Below are positions 52,771 through 61,731 of a DNA stretch of 64,000 nucleotides, one piece after another (the first letter of the stretch is position 1; the number at the start of each line of letters is the position of its first letter). The notes under the pieces were generated by a model. It did no database searches and was not told where the DNA came from. It saw only the letters and a program-made list of their open reading frames with translations. The position numbers and the translations under genes were made by a program. The stretch covers positions 81,228-145,227 of the forward strand of contig NZ_JAVDDU010000009.1 of NCBI RefSeq assembly GCF_030848505.1. The letters run 5' to 3'. This DNA comes from Marinimicrobium hydrolyticum (GTDB taxonomy: Bacteria; Pseudomonadota; Gammaproteobacteria; Pseudomonadales; Cellvibrionaceae).

Positions 52771-53484
52771 TTACATTGAGGCAAATTGCCGCTCGACAGC
52801 TTTGTGATCCACACGCCATTGATCGTAAACCGCTTGGGCCATAGGCATCGGAAAAATATCTTCCTCCCCAGAACCGATACCCCGAATGATGTTGCTGGCG
52901 ACCAGCTCGGGAGTATCTTTCTCGATGGGTACGTCGGCAATCATGTCCGTATCTATGGCACTCGGAAAAGCCGCTTGCACGGCAATGTTTTTACCCTGCA
53001 AACTGGCGCGCAGAGATAAGTGCGCGGACCAGGCGGCCGCCTTGGATAGATTGTAGGCGGACAACCCCGGCATGCTCGCCAGCGACAACACCGTGAGCAC
53101 ATTACACAGTGCGCCCTGCCCGCTGCGCTCCAAGTGAGGAACAAAAGCACGCGCCACCCGCCACAAGCCCTTGAGATTAACATCCAGACAGTGGTCCAGG
53201 GACTCTTCGCTCACCTGCAAAATATCGCCAAAGGCGATCACACCGGCATTATTAATCACCAGGTCCAGCCGCTCTATGCTGGCCGCTAGAGCGGCGACGC
53301 TAGCCGGGTCGGTTACATCCAGGCACACGGGGAGAATACGCGGGTCGGTTGCGTTCACCTGCTGTAGATCCCGGGCAGCGGCATAAACGCGGCTTGCTCC
53401 GGCCTCCAGCAGCTGTTCTACCAGGGCTTTACCCAGTCCGCGATTGGCGCCGGTTACCAGCACATGAGCATTGTTCAATTGCAT
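52771..53484 (-). CDS. Short-chain dehydrogenase/reductase
   Basis: A 237-residue classical SDR. The cofactor loop TGANRGLGKAL begins near residue 11 (TGxxxGxG), NNAG lies near residue 79, and the active-site Ser and Y-x3-K are in SLASMPGLSAYNLSKAA near 131-147. The C-terminus is family-typical. Substrate unknown. Divergent from a LysR regulator with about 100 bases between, so probably its target. Confidence 0.88.
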   Translation of the reverse strand: MQLNNAHVLVTGANRGLGKALVEQLLEAGASRVYAAARDLQQVNATDPRILPVCLDVTDPASVAALAASIERLDLVINNAGVIAFGDILQVSEESLDHCLDVNLKGLWRVARAFVPHLERSGQGALCNVLTVLSLASMPGLSAYNLSKAAAWSAHLSLRASLQGKNIAVQAAFPSAIDTDMIADVPIEKDTPELVASNIIRGIGSGEEDIFPMPMAQAVYDQWRVDHKAVERQFASM

Positions 53485-53581
53485 GTCAGTTCCTCCTATT
53501 TAATGGAAGCGCCATGCTATTGCCCGGCCTACCCGCAATAAATAGGTTGTAAAACATTTTATTAATGCAAATAATGCACGA

Positions 53582-54499
53582 ATGGATATTGGCAACTTAC
53601 AATTACTGATACAGGTGGTGGAGACCGGCAGCTTTACCGGCGCCGCTCGCCGCCTGGGCGCCGACCCTTCCCAAGTATCGCGCAGCATTGCCGGCCTGGA
53701 ACGTGAGTTAGGGATTCGGTTGTTTCACCGCAGCACACGCAAAATTGCCCTCACCACAGCGGGCGCCGCTTATGTGGAACGCCTCTCACCACTGCTGGAA
53801 GAATTGCAGCTGGCCGGGGAAGCCGCTCGGGAACAGCAGTCTCAACCTACCGGACGCCTGACATTCACCGCTTCTACGGCTTTTGGTCAAACTTGTGTTC
53901 TGCCCTACATGGCAGAGTTTCAGGAGCGCTACCCGGAAATACAACTGGATCTACGTTTTACGGACGCCGTGCTGGATATTATCAGCGAGCAGATTGACTT
54001 GGCCTGCCGCCTTACCTCCAGTGCCGACCCCAATCTGGTGGGGAAAAAACTCTTTCCAACCTGCTTTTGGGTTTGCGCCAGCCCCGCGTATTTGCAAAAA
54101 GCGGGTACGCCCCAACACCCTCAAGACCTAGCCGACCACAAAGTGTTGGCCATGAATCTGCCTGGGTATCGCGAGCGCTGGCTATTTCAATCAACTAAAA
54201 ATGACTCGGTGTGCAAGGTACCACTGCATCCTGCCGTGCTGGTTTCCAACGCCCTCGCGTTACGCGAAGCCGCCCTGCAGGGTCTCGGCATTACTCTACT
54301 CGCTAGCTGGCTGGCGGAAGGGCCACTCAGAAGCGGTGAGCTGGTAAGCCTGTTCCCAGGCTATCGGTGTACCGCTAGCGACTTCCAATCCGCCGCCTGG
54401 CTACTCTATCCATCGCGGCTTTACATTCCCGCCAAAACTCGAGCCATGGTAGATTTTCTTTACGAAGTTCACAGCAAGCGCGAGAAACCCGTGATTTAA
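53582..54499 (+). CDS. LysR family transcriptional regulator
   Basis: The product has 305 residues with the N-terminal helix-turn-helix LQLLIQVVETGSFTGAARRLGADPSQVSRSIAGLERELG and a LysR substrate-binding domain. The CLTSSADPNLVGKKL region resembles the common group that controls divergent oxidoreductases. It probably represses or activates the divergent SDR gene; the shared gap (53485-53581) is AT-rich. Confidence 0.88.
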   Translation: MDIGNLQLLIQVVETGSFTGAARRLGADPSQVSRSIAGLERELGIRLFHRSTRKIALTTAGAAYVERLSPLLEELQLAGEAAREQQSQPTGRLTFTASTAFGQTCVLPYMAEFQERYPEIQLDLRFTDAVLDIISEQIDLACRLTSSADPNLVGKKLFPTCFWVCASPAYLQKAGTPQHPQDLADHKVLAMNLPGYRERWLFQSTKNDSVCKVPLHPAVLVSNALALREAALQGLGITLLASWLAEGPLRSGELVSLFPGYRCTASDFQSAAWLLYPSRLYIPAKTRAMVDFLYEVHSKREKPVI

Positions 54500-54660
54500 G
54501 CGAGCCTTGGCACTGAACGAATTAACCCTTGGGGCTACTGCTTACTCAGCCTTCGAAGCAGCTCTATCGAAGCATGGACCTCTACTTTTCCAATCGCCAC
54601 GCGTTCAATGTTGCAGCCAATAGGTACCCCTTTTCCCTAAGCTAAACTTTTAACTCCACC

Positions 54661-55419
54661 CTACTTTGCGCAGGTGTTTAGCATTGACCTGTTAGCGCCC
54701 CGAATAAGACCCAAACTGTGTTCAATAGCGGCCACTACGGCATCACTTTCGGTAATTTGAGGAAAATGCCCGCTATGCTCGCAAACGAATTGTTTAGACT
54801 GGCCAGAAAGCTCAAGCAGCTTGGCCTGGAAGTTTACGTGAAGATCAAAAGCCTGTTGGGGTACTATCGGCATTTTCTTCCCACCAGTAACCACGGAGAC
54901 CGGGATATCCGGAAACTCGCCCGCGGCCTCCAGCTGATGAATAGTCTCATAAATGCATTCATCTTCCGAAAACTTGTACTTGTCAAACAGTTTTTCAAGT
55001 CGCTTCGCTCCATCATTCAGCGCACGAAGCAACAAAGGTGGTTGTATTTTCTTCTGCTCAATTATTTCCAATGGATGCGGGGCTTCTACGAATACCACGC
55101 CGGCCACTTCAGCAGGGAACAGGCGAGCATATAGATTTGCGAAGATACCGCCCAAAGAATGAGAAACCAATACATACGGAGGCTTCATACCGGCCTGAGA
55201 TGCTGTATTTCTGATGCTGTCAGTTACGACATTCCCAGTCTGAGGCACCTGCGCCTTGGCGGACGACCCTACCCCAGCGCGGTTGAGCAAAAGGACCTTG
55301 CTCGATTCAGCGACACTCGGATACACTTTGTCCCAGCTGTCATAGCGCATCCGAAATCCATTTAAGAAGATGACGTTCGTGTCACCGTCTCCGATCAACT
55401 TATGCTCCAAAGAATCCAT
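54661..55419 (-). CDS. Alpha/beta hydrolase
   Basis: The product has 252 residues. VILNGF-like VIFLNGFRMRYDSWDKVYP gives the oxyanion region, the nucleophile elbow is SHSLGG near residue 87, and the terminal His is in CEHSGHFPQ near residue 217. Cytoplasmic, no signal peptide. Substrate unknown; resembles general esterase/lactonase-type members. Confidence 0.82.
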   Translation of the reverse strand: MDSLEHKLIGDGDTNVIFLNGFRMRYDSWDKVYPSVAESSKVLLLNRAGVGSSAKAQVPQTGNVVTDSIRNTASQAGMKPPYVLVSHSLGGIFANLYARLFPAEVAGVVFVEAPHPLEIIEQKKIQPPLLLRALNDGAKRLEKLFDKYKFSEDECIYETIHQLEAAGEFPDIPVSVVTGGKKMPIVPQQAFDLHVNFQAKLLELSGQSKQFVCEHSGHFPQITESDAVVAAIEHSLGLIRGANRSMLNTCAK

Positions 55420-55588
55420 CCCCGCTTCCTCTAGAAGTTACCCCATTGACCCAAACCTAGCCGCTATCGATTATCCCACTTTCACCAATTTCCATACATA
55501 GCAAACTTAGATAAAACTTCGGCTGCAGCTCTGGGTAAGAGGTAAGCAAGACAAGAGCAAAGCATGATTCTGCTATTGAATAACGAGA

Positions 55589-56056
55589 ATGCCGCCCCCA
55601 TACTTGGGGAACGCTGATCCTTTCCTTGGAGCAACCGCCCTGAACACGCCAGCCAGCCTACCTGCTAGCCCCTCGACAGCGCCCCTGTGGCGGTGGTCGC
55701 TGGCGTTTGTGCTGGTATGTGGTTTTGCGTTTTTAAGCAATGCTATACCTCAGGCTCAGGGTACCGATGGGCGCCTGGGGCAGGGTCTGGCGAACAATGG
55801 CGATGACTGGGTTCTTATCGGCCAGCAGGATCAACCTGCTCCGGTTAAACGCGCGCCGGCATCCAATCATTCCGGTGAGGGCGAAGCATCCTCCCCACCG
55901 GCCGACTTTCTGGCTGTTGTTCCACTGCTGCTTTTGGGCCTGCTGCTGGTCCGGCTGCGCCAGTATCTTCGCTTTCAAACCCACCTGACTCCCTCTTTAT
56001 TCAATTGCTCCCCCTGTACTCCCCGCGCTCCACCGCTTTCACAATCCTTCGTTTAG
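55589..56056 (+). CDS. Possible small membrane protein upstream of secDF
   Basis: A 155-codon frame with two hydrophobic helices (LWRWSLAFVLVCGFAFL and FLAVVPLLLLGLLLVRLR) separated by a polar stretch. No family recognised. It lies 65 bases upstream of the fused secDF on the same strand, where yajC would be in the usual operon, but the sequence does not look like YajC. The start is uncertain and the gene may be spurious. Confidence 0.4.
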   Translation: MPPPYLGNADPFLGATALNTPASLPASPSTAPLWRWSLAFVLVCGFAFLSNAIPQAQGTDGRLGQGLANNGDDWVLIGQQDQPAPVKRAPASNHSGEGEASSPPADFLAVVPLLLLGLLLVRLRQYLRFQTHLTPSLFNCSPCTPRAPPLSQSFV

Positions 56057-56121
56057 TTTCTCTATAACTTTTAACTTTTTGGCGCGGCTGCGTTTAGGCG
56101 AGCTGTGCCTTGGGGATTGTG

Positions 56122-58380
56122 ATGAAAAATTTTACCTCCCGGGCTGTAACCTGCAGCCTGGTCATTTTGTTGGGCCTGCTCAGCGCCCTGCCCAATGTTT
56201 TACCCGATACCACACTGGAAAAACTGCCCGACTGGTATGCCGCCAATCAACTCGCCCTGGGCCTGGATCTACGCGGCGGTTCGCATTTGCTGTTGGCGGT
56301 GGACACCAGCGAGATATTGCCAGAAGAAAGCCTCGATGAAGTGATGGAACGCAGCCTGGAAGTGGTGCGCCGACGCCTGGACGAAACCGGCATGGTGGAA
56401 CCCACCATCACCCGCCAGGGGCAAGACAGCATTCTGATTCAACTGCCGGGAGTGAACGACCCCGGGCACATTCGCGACTTGCTCGGTACCACCGCCAAAA
56501 TGACGTTCCACTGGGCCGCGAACGACAGCAGCCTCTCGGTCCAGAGAGTCCCAGGGCAGAACGAAGGCGAATATTACCAACTGGAAAAACGGGTCGCCCT
56601 AAAAGGGGAACACATACGCGACGCACGCTTAGCGTTTAATCCGGATAGCAACGAGCCAGTGGTCAACTTCAAGCTCGACCGGGAAGGTGCCCGCGCCTTT
56701 GGTGAAATGACCCTGGCCAATGTCGGCCGGCCTCTGGCCATCGTATTGGACGACACGGTGCTCACCGCCCCGGTCATACGCACCCCAATCATGGGCGGCA
56801 GCGGGGAGATAAGCGGCGGCTTTTCCAGCCGGGAAGCTCATGACCTGGCACTGATGCTGCGAGCCGGCGCCTTGCCGGTACCCCTGACAGTAATCGAAGA
56901 GCGCACCGTAGGCCCGGATCTAGGTAGCGACGCCATTGCCATGGGTATAAGTACCGGCCTGATGGGCGCCGGACTGGTACTGGCCTTTATGCTTGCCCTC
57001 TACGGGCGCTGGGGCTTGATCGCGTGTGCCGGTTTGAGCATCAACATCGGTTTGGTATTCGGCACGCTCAGCCTGCTCGGAGCGACCCTCACTCTGCCGG
57101 GCATCGCCGGTATCATTCTTACCATCGGCATGGCGGTGGATGCCAATATCCTGATTAACGAACGCATCCGCGAGGAAGCCCGTAAGGGGCTCAGTGCCCG
57201 TGCGGCATTGGCAGCGGGTTTCAATCGGGCCTACGGCACGATTCTGGATTCCAGCATCACAACCCTAATTGCCATCAGCTTGCTGTTCCTGTTCGGCGCA
57301 GGCCCCATTCGCGGCTTTGCTGTCACCATTGCCATTGGCTTGCTGATGTCTCTGTTCACCGCCATTACCGTTACACGTTTGTTGATGGAATGGCGCACCC
57401 GCCACCTGGGGCGCGCTCCGCTGGAAATGTCCGGCCCGCGTTTTCTCCAGCGCCTAGCTGCATGCCGGCCACTGAACTTCATGGGCACACGCTTCTGGGG
57501 CTTGGCGCTATCCGCATTGCTGTCGCTGGGCGCTCTGGGGCTGCTCGCACAACCGGGCCTGAACTACGGCATCGATTTCAGCGGCGGCAGTCTAGTGGAG
57601 GTGAGAGCGGATGTGGACGTCGAGCAACTGCGCGCGGGCTTCCGCACCCAAGGGCTGGAACAGCTAGCCATTCAGGAATTCGGCGGAGCGGGCCAGTTTT
57701 TGGTGCGTTTGCCGGAACAAACGGCGGAGCAAGTGGCCAGCGGCGCGCCGGTTCAGGAACTCAAAGACGCCGTGCTGACGCTGGCGCCCGAAGCGGAATT
57801 CCCCCGGGTTGAAATGGTGGGCCCTCGAGTCAGTGGCGATTTTGCCGATGCAAGCATCTTAGCGGTACTGCTGGCCGGCACCGGCATGTTGCTGTATTTG
57901 TGGTTTCGTTTCGAGTCCCACTTTGCTTCAGCCATCATCGCCACTCTAGCGCTGGATCTAGCCAAAACTCTGGGTTTTTTCGTGCTCCTGGGAATTGAAT
58001 TTAACCTGACCGCCATCGCCGCCCTGCTGGCCCTGATCGGCTATTCCGTGAATGACAAAGTGGTGGTGTTCGACCGCATTCGCGAGAACCTGCGCTTAAC
58101 ACCGGATCGACCACTGAAAACGGTACTGAACGAAAGCATCACCTCCACACTGAGCCGAACTCTGTTCACCTCAGTAACCACCTTTCTTGCAGTATTGCCC
58201 ATGGCCGTCGCTGGTGGCAGCGCCGTAGCCAGCTTCGCGTTACCCATGTTGTTTGGGATTGTGGTGGGCACCAGCTCCTCCATCTACATCGCCGCGCCCA
58301 TCTTAATGCTCTTGGGAGAACGACGAGACAAAAAAGGGCTGCCGCAATTGCGGGCAGAGTTGGTGGACGATAGACCCTAA
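56122..58380 (+). CDS. secDF: Fused protein-export subunit SecDF
   Basis: The product has 752 residues, SecD and SecF in one chain. The SecD half has LGLDLRGGSHLLLAVD (D1 motif) near residue 45, the periplasmic P1 domain, and helices with GIAGIILTIGMAVDANILINERIREE. The SecF half begins near residue 445, with GLNYGIDFSGGSLVEV and ALIGYSVNDKVVVFDRIRENL. SecDF uses the proton gradient to help release secreted proteins. In most gammaproteobacteria yajC-secD-secF are separate genes; the fused form here is probably an additional paralogue. Terminator at 58521. Confidence 0.92.
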   Translation: MKNFTSRAVTCSLVILLGLLSALPNVLPDTTLEKLPDWYAANQLALGLDLRGGSHLLLAVDTSEILPEESLDEVMERSLEVVRRRLDETGMVEPTITRQGQDSILIQLPGVNDPGHIRDLLGTTAKMTFHWAANDSSLSVQRVPGQNEGEYYQLEKRVALKGEHIRDARLAFNPDSNEPVVNFKLDREGARAFGEMTLANVGRPLAIVLDDTVLTAPVIRTPIMGGSGEISGGFSSREAHDLALMLRAGALPVPLTVIEERTVGPDLGSDAIAMGISTGLMGAGLVLAFMLALYGRWGLIACAGLSINIGLVFGTLSLLGATLTLPGIAGIILTIGMAVDANILINERIREEARKGLSARAALAAGFNRAYGTILDSSITTLIAISLLFLFGAGPIRGFAVTIAIGLLMSLFTAITVTRLLMEWRTRHLGRAPLEMSGPRFLQRLAACRPLNFMGTRFWGLALSALLSLGALGLLAQPGLNYGIDFSGGSLVEVRADVDVEQLRAGFRTQGLEQLAIQEFGGAGQFLVRLPEQTAEQVASGAPVQELKDAVLTLAPEAEFPRVEMVGPRVSGDFADASILAVLLAGTGMLLYLWFRFESHFASAIIATLALDLAKTLGFFVLLGIEFNLTAIAALLALIGYSVNDKVVVFDRIRENLRLTPDRPLKTVLNESITSTLSRTLFTSVTTFLAVLPMAVAGGSAVASFALPMLFGIVVGTSSSIYIAAPILMLLGERRDKKGLPQLRAELVDDRP

Positions 58381-58520
58381 GGAATGTTGTTTTACGTTGC
58401 CATTGAGTTCGCGCCGCCCGTCGCGGTGCAGCGCGAGCGCTGATGGGCCGCCGGATGCTATAGTGCGAGTAATTAGGCCTTGAAGCCGCGCGCACTATGC
58501 ATTCGACTTCACTGTATTCT

Positions 58521-58545
58521 GGCACCCACAGGTGCCTTTTTGAGA
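58521..58545 (+). terminator. Rho-independent terminator after secDF
   Basis: Perfect stem GGCACC/GGTGCC with loop CACA followed by TTTTT. It ends only about 10 bases before the NADAR start codon, so the NADAR gene must use a promoter upstream of it or escape termination. Confidence 0.8.
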
Positions 58546-58554
58546 CTTTGCCTT

Positions 58555-59025
58555 ATGAGTTTGTTCGAAGCCTCCACCAACGAAAACGCCCTACAGGTTT
58601 CGCGCCTGAACCCTGACGAGGTATTGGGCTGCGCGATTGCGCGGCAATTTTTGCTGGATGGCCACCCCTGGCCAACCGCGGAGCACTATTACCAGGCGAT
58701 GAAATACCCCGGTCAAGACCGGGCTCTGGCCATTCGCGACGCGCCCAGCGTTGAGCAGGCGCGCAAGCTTGGGCGCGGCTGGTTTAAACGCCCGCGTTCC
58801 GACTGGGACAAAGTGCGCGTGGTGGTAATGACCCGCGCCATTTATACCCAATGCCGAACCTGGCCCGAGTTCGCCGAGGCCCTACTGGCCACCGGAGACC
58901 AGGAGATACTGGAGGTTTCCAGCTACGACCATTTCTGGGGCATAGGCCGAGATCAACGTGGCGATAATCACTACGGCAAGGTTTTAATGGACGTGAGAAA
59001 CAAACTTCGCGAAGAGAAAGCTTAG
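58555..59025 (+). CDS. NADAR (YbiA-like) N-glycosidase family protein
   Basis: The product has 156 residues with the family pattern FLLDGHPWPTAEHYYQAMKYPG near residues 29-52, KLGRGWFKRPRSDWDKVRVVVM and YDHFWGIGRDQRGDNHYGKVLMDVR. YbiA-like proteins act on the N-glycosidic bond of early riboflavin intermediates; NADAR relatives also act in ADP-ribose chemistry. The ATG at 58555 is chosen because an upstream frame to 58480 runs through the terminator hairpin. A weak hairpin follows at 59027-59046. Confidence 0.88.
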   Translation: MSLFEASTNENALQVSRLNPDEVLGCAIARQFLLDGHPWPTAEHYYQAMKYPGQDRALAIRDAPSVEQARKLGRGWFKRPRSDWDKVRVVVMTRAIYTQCRTWPEFAEALLATGDQEILEVSSYDHFWGIGRDQRGDNHYGKVLMDVRNKLREEKA

Positions 59026-59221
59026 GTAGCCCCACAAGCTGGGCTATCAGAGGCTCCCTAGCTTCCGGAACGCATTGTAGAGTAACCTGTTAACAAGGAA
59101 GCCTAGCCGTCAGGGTCAAGCTGGCATTCAGTTCCTCGGGAATTGGCGCCGCCGCCTTTACCTAAACGGTTAAGGTGGGACTAACGAACAGACAAAAACC
59201 AGGAATGAAACGGAGTAATGC

Positions 59222-60319
59222 GTGATAGGTGACCGCACCGTAACAGTATTTTATGACGAGGTCATGCTGGGTCATGACCCCAAAGTGGACCTCCCCTTTA
59301 TACCCAGCCGGGTGGAAAAGCGTGTCAGAAATCTTCTCGGCACGCTGGACTTCAAATGGAGCTACCCGGAACATCCGGGGCGACTGACAGCCATCCTGGA
59401 ATTGCTGGAGAAGGAGCCGGTCCCTGGCGTTCAGTGGCAGGCCGGCCCCAGTGCCACTTACGAGCAATTGGGCCGTGTTCACACCAGTGGCTATCTAGAC
59501 GATATCTTTTCCCTTGAGGGCAAACCGGCCTGGCTTGACCGTGACACCACGGCCGTTTCCGAGGGTAGCATCAAAGCGGCCACTGCCGCCGCCGGACAGG
59601 CTATTGCCGCCGTTGAATGTGTAGTCAAAGGCGAGGCGCAGAGCGCATTCGCCCTTGTCAGGCCACCGGGCCATCATGCCGAGCCGGTGCGCGCCCGGGG
59701 CTTTTGCCTATTCAATAATGTCGCGGTAGCGGCGGCCCACGCCCAGGCGAAACTGGGGTGCGAACGCATTTTGATCATTGACTGGGATGCTCACCATGGC
59801 AACGGCACTCAGGAGATATTCTGGGCCGATCCCGATGTACTGTTTTTCGATATACACGGCGCAGCACCTTTTTATCCGGGCTCCGGCCACCTCAGTGAAG
59901 TGGGTGCCGGTTTCGGCGAAGGTTATACCGTGAATGTTCCCGTTCCCGAAAATTCCGGCGATATCGCCTTTGAAAAGGCCTTCCGGGAAATACTGATTCC
60001 CGCGGCCGAACGCTTTCAACCGGATTTGGTGCTGGTTTCTGCGGGTTTTGATCCCCATCACAATGACATGGCACTGAACCTAAGTTACGACGGATTCGCG
60101 GTGCTCACGGGCACTGTTCAACAAATTGCCGATCAGCATTGCGATGGTAAGGTGGCCATGGTGTTGGAAGGCGGCTATAACCTGACGTCACTTGCCCGGG
60201 GCACACGCACTGTTTTAGAAGTGCTGGCGGGAGGCGATGTCCCGATACTGAAAGAGTGCGGCGTAGACGCCGTCAATGAGGCGGCGGAGTTTCACCGTGA
60301 CGCTTTTTCCGATGACTGA
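59222..60319 (+). CDS. Class II histone-deacetylase-like amidohydrolase
   Basis: The product has 365 residues. RPPGHHAEP near residue 148 carries the catalytic His pair, IDWDAHHGNGTQEIF near residue 182 the zinc-binding Asp/His, and SAGFDPHHND the third zinc Asp region. VLEGGYN near residue 320 is the Gly-Gly-Tyr transition-state motif. Bacterial members remove acetyl groups from polyamines, small molecules or lysines; the target here is unknown. The GTG start at 59222 is the only one near. Confidence 0.9.
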   Translation: MIGDRTVTVFYDEVMLGHDPKVDLPFIPSRVEKRVRNLLGTLDFKWSYPEHPGRLTAILELLEKEPVPGVQWQAGPSATYEQLGRVHTSGYLDDIFSLEGKPAWLDRDTTAVSEGSIKAATAAAGQAIAAVECVVKGEAQSAFALVRPPGHHAEPVRARGFCLFNNVAVAAAHAQAKLGCERILIIDWDAHHGNGTQEIFWADPDVLFFDIHGAAPFYPGSGHLSEVGAGFGEGYTVNVPVPENSGDIAFEKAFREILIPAAERFQPDLVLVSAGFDPHHNDMALNLSYDGFAVLTGTVQQIADQHCDGKVAMVLEGGYNLTSLARGTRTVLEVLAGGDVPILKECGVDAVNEAAEFHRDAFSDD

Positions 60320-60396
60320 GACAATAAACAACCGCCACCCCAAGAACAAAAACTTGCTTTAAAACCACAAAAGTCCCGACCGACTGATGCTTTTAG
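60320..60396 (-). repeat. Possible attC-like site at the edge of the cassette zone
   Basis: On the minus strand the NTF2-like gene's stop is embedded in GCCTAACTAAA, a perfect RYYYAAC core. The sequence ends about 65 bases on with GGCGGTTGTTT. Arm pairing is not clear. If real, it marks the inner border of the right-hand cassette zone. Confidence 0.3.
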
Positions 60397-60777
60397 TTAG
60401 GCGATTATGCCAGAGTGCGCAGCTACGACTTGCCACTGCCCCTTTGGCGATAGAGCCCATACGCGTGTAAACCGAAAGTCTCCTCCCGCTGGTTGGCCGG
60501 CATACGTACCGGCAACCTGTACGCGTACTGAAACGACGGCCACATCGCGGCCCACCAGTTTAACTTGCTGCTCAGAAGGTTCCAGCTTGGAGATACCAAG
60601 AGCGCCAGATTTATGAGCAGAAAGATCAGCCTCCTTACCGAGAGATTGCCCAAGGTGATTGGTGAAAAGCAAGTCTGGAGCCAGCAGTTCGTCCAGCACG
60701 CTCACATCTGATGCAAGCATGGCACGCCGCAATTGCTCTTCCGCAGCGTTGATCTGTGCTTCTAGTTCTGTATTCAT
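60397..60777 (-). CDS. NTF2-like (DUF4440-type) protein
   Basis: The product has 126 residues with the cone-shaped NTF2 fold pattern: two N-terminal helices (AAEEQLRRAMLASDVSVLDELLAPDLLFTNHLG) and strands ending RFTRVWALSPKGQWQVVAAHSG. Members are often small enzymes or binding domains; no clear active-site residues here. The last gene before the composition changes to the AT-richer right edge. Confidence 0.82.
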   Translation of the reverse strand: MNTELEAQINAAEEQLRRAMLASDVSVLDELLAPDLLFTNHLGQSLGKEADLSAHKSGALGISKLEPSEQQVKLVGRDVAVVSVRVQVAGTYAGQPAGGDFRFTRVWALSPKGQWQVVAAHSGIIA

Positions 60778-61021
60778 GGGGTTCCCTCAGGTTTGCCCAC
60801 CGCAGTGCACTGCGGTGCGAACTCGCGACCACTCGAAGGGCGCGTACTGGTACACACTATTTCTGTGAAGGTGCAGCAGCGCTGCCTGCCAATATTCCTT
60901 GCGAAATTCCTGTTACGGCCAAATACAGCGCAGCATAGGCAACGACAGCCAGCATGCGCGGCTACGGAATGGAGTCGAAGCCGCAATACAACAGGCGTCG
61001 CGTACCTAGCCTTGTTAGGCA
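60778..61021. other. Region with a perfect palindrome and attC-like half site
   Basis: CACCGCAGTGCACTGCGGTG at 60798-60817 is a perfect 20-base palindrome just upstream of the NTF2-like gene and may be an operator. On the minus strand, right after the zinc-ribbon gene's stop, TGCCTAACAAGGC (61008-61020) is an exact attC-type core, followed by a GCGGCT/AGCCGC hairpin. A matching right core is not clear. Confidence 0.45.
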
Positions 61022-61387
61022 TCACTTTGCGACCAATACCAAAATTACCAACAGCACAAAAATAGCGAGGCCAATAACTGAAGGCGTATTTTCTTTGGCG
61101 ATCTCATCCAATCTCATTTTCATGAGTTGCCGTTCACCATCGCAAATTTCATCACCGCACCCTCTACAGTACGCATCCGTAACAGCTACATGCTCTTCGC
61201 AGTGAACACAGCGGTAAACATCTCTCAAGTTCCACGGCAAGGCACCTACCACAGACCGGATATTCTTCTTCATTTGATCCACATCGAGCGCAGTAAACCG
61301 CACCCCACATCCACGGCAATGCCTATTCCCATGAGCCGCAACGGCGTTGCATATAGTACATCGATATATGTCGTGCAGGGTTTTCAT
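61022..61387 (-). CDS. Double zinc-ribbon membrane-anchored protein
   Basis: The product has 121 residues. Two similar zinc-ribbon units, YRCTICNAVAAHGNRHCRGCG (about 9-29) and YRCVHCEEHVAVTDAYCRGCG (about 58-78), each offer a C-x2-C...C-x2-C tetrad. One C-terminal membrane helix (SVIGLAIFVLLVILVLVAK) gives tail anchoring. Function unknown. Cassette-like: its stop is part of an attC-type core and the upstream side adjoins an IS remnant. Confidence 0.75.
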   Translation of the reverse strand: MKTLHDIYRCTICNAVAAHGNRHCRGCGVRFTALDVDQMKKNIRSVVGALPWNLRDVYRCVHCEEHVAVTDAYCRGCGDEICDGERQLMKMRLDEIAKENTPSVIGLAIFVLLVILVLVAK

Positions 61388-61407
61388 TTTTTCTGCTGAT
61401 CTTCCTC

Positions 61408-61655
61408 GCCAAAAGTAGACACAGGTTTAAGCGCACATTTGCGCATACTCATGCTCGTAGACATTCGGGCTTCTATAGCCGAGCGAGCTGTGCCGGCGGT
61501 GGCTGTTTAAAATAGTTCAACGTACTCGAACACACAGGAGTACGCCTCTTGTTTGGTGGTGACGTCCTCAGCATTGAGGGCTTCAACCTTAAAGTGCGAA
61601 GAACGATTCCATTGCAGCGTTATCCCAACAGTTTCCTTTCGGCTCATACTAGGCC
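61408..61655 (-). pseudogene. Decayed IS3-family OrfB C-terminus with terminal repeat
   Basis: On the minus strand, allowing two frameshifts, one reads MSRKGNCWDNAAMESFFA, then KVEALNAEDVTTKQEAY, FEYVELF, and NSHRRHSSLGYRSPNVYE. These are the classic last blocks of IS3 transposases around the third catalytic acidic residue (AMESFF). The frame ends at 61427-61429. CGCCAAAAGTAGACACA at 61408-61424 is the likely IS terminus. The rest of the element is missing, so it is a remnant. Confidence 0.8.
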
Positions 61656-61731
61656 GTATGCCTTAGCTCAGCAATAGAGCCCGGTATTCCCCTGAGCGTC
61701 GGCAGGAGAATATTGTTATCTGTCTTCCTAT
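61656..61731 (-). repeat. Cassette end cut by the IS remnant
   Basis: On the minus strand, after the phosphatase stop, AGATAACAATATTC is followed by a hairpin TATTCTCCTG/CAGGGGAATA (one mismatch). This is attC-like on its left side. The right core is absent where the IS3 remnant begins. Confidence 0.35.
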
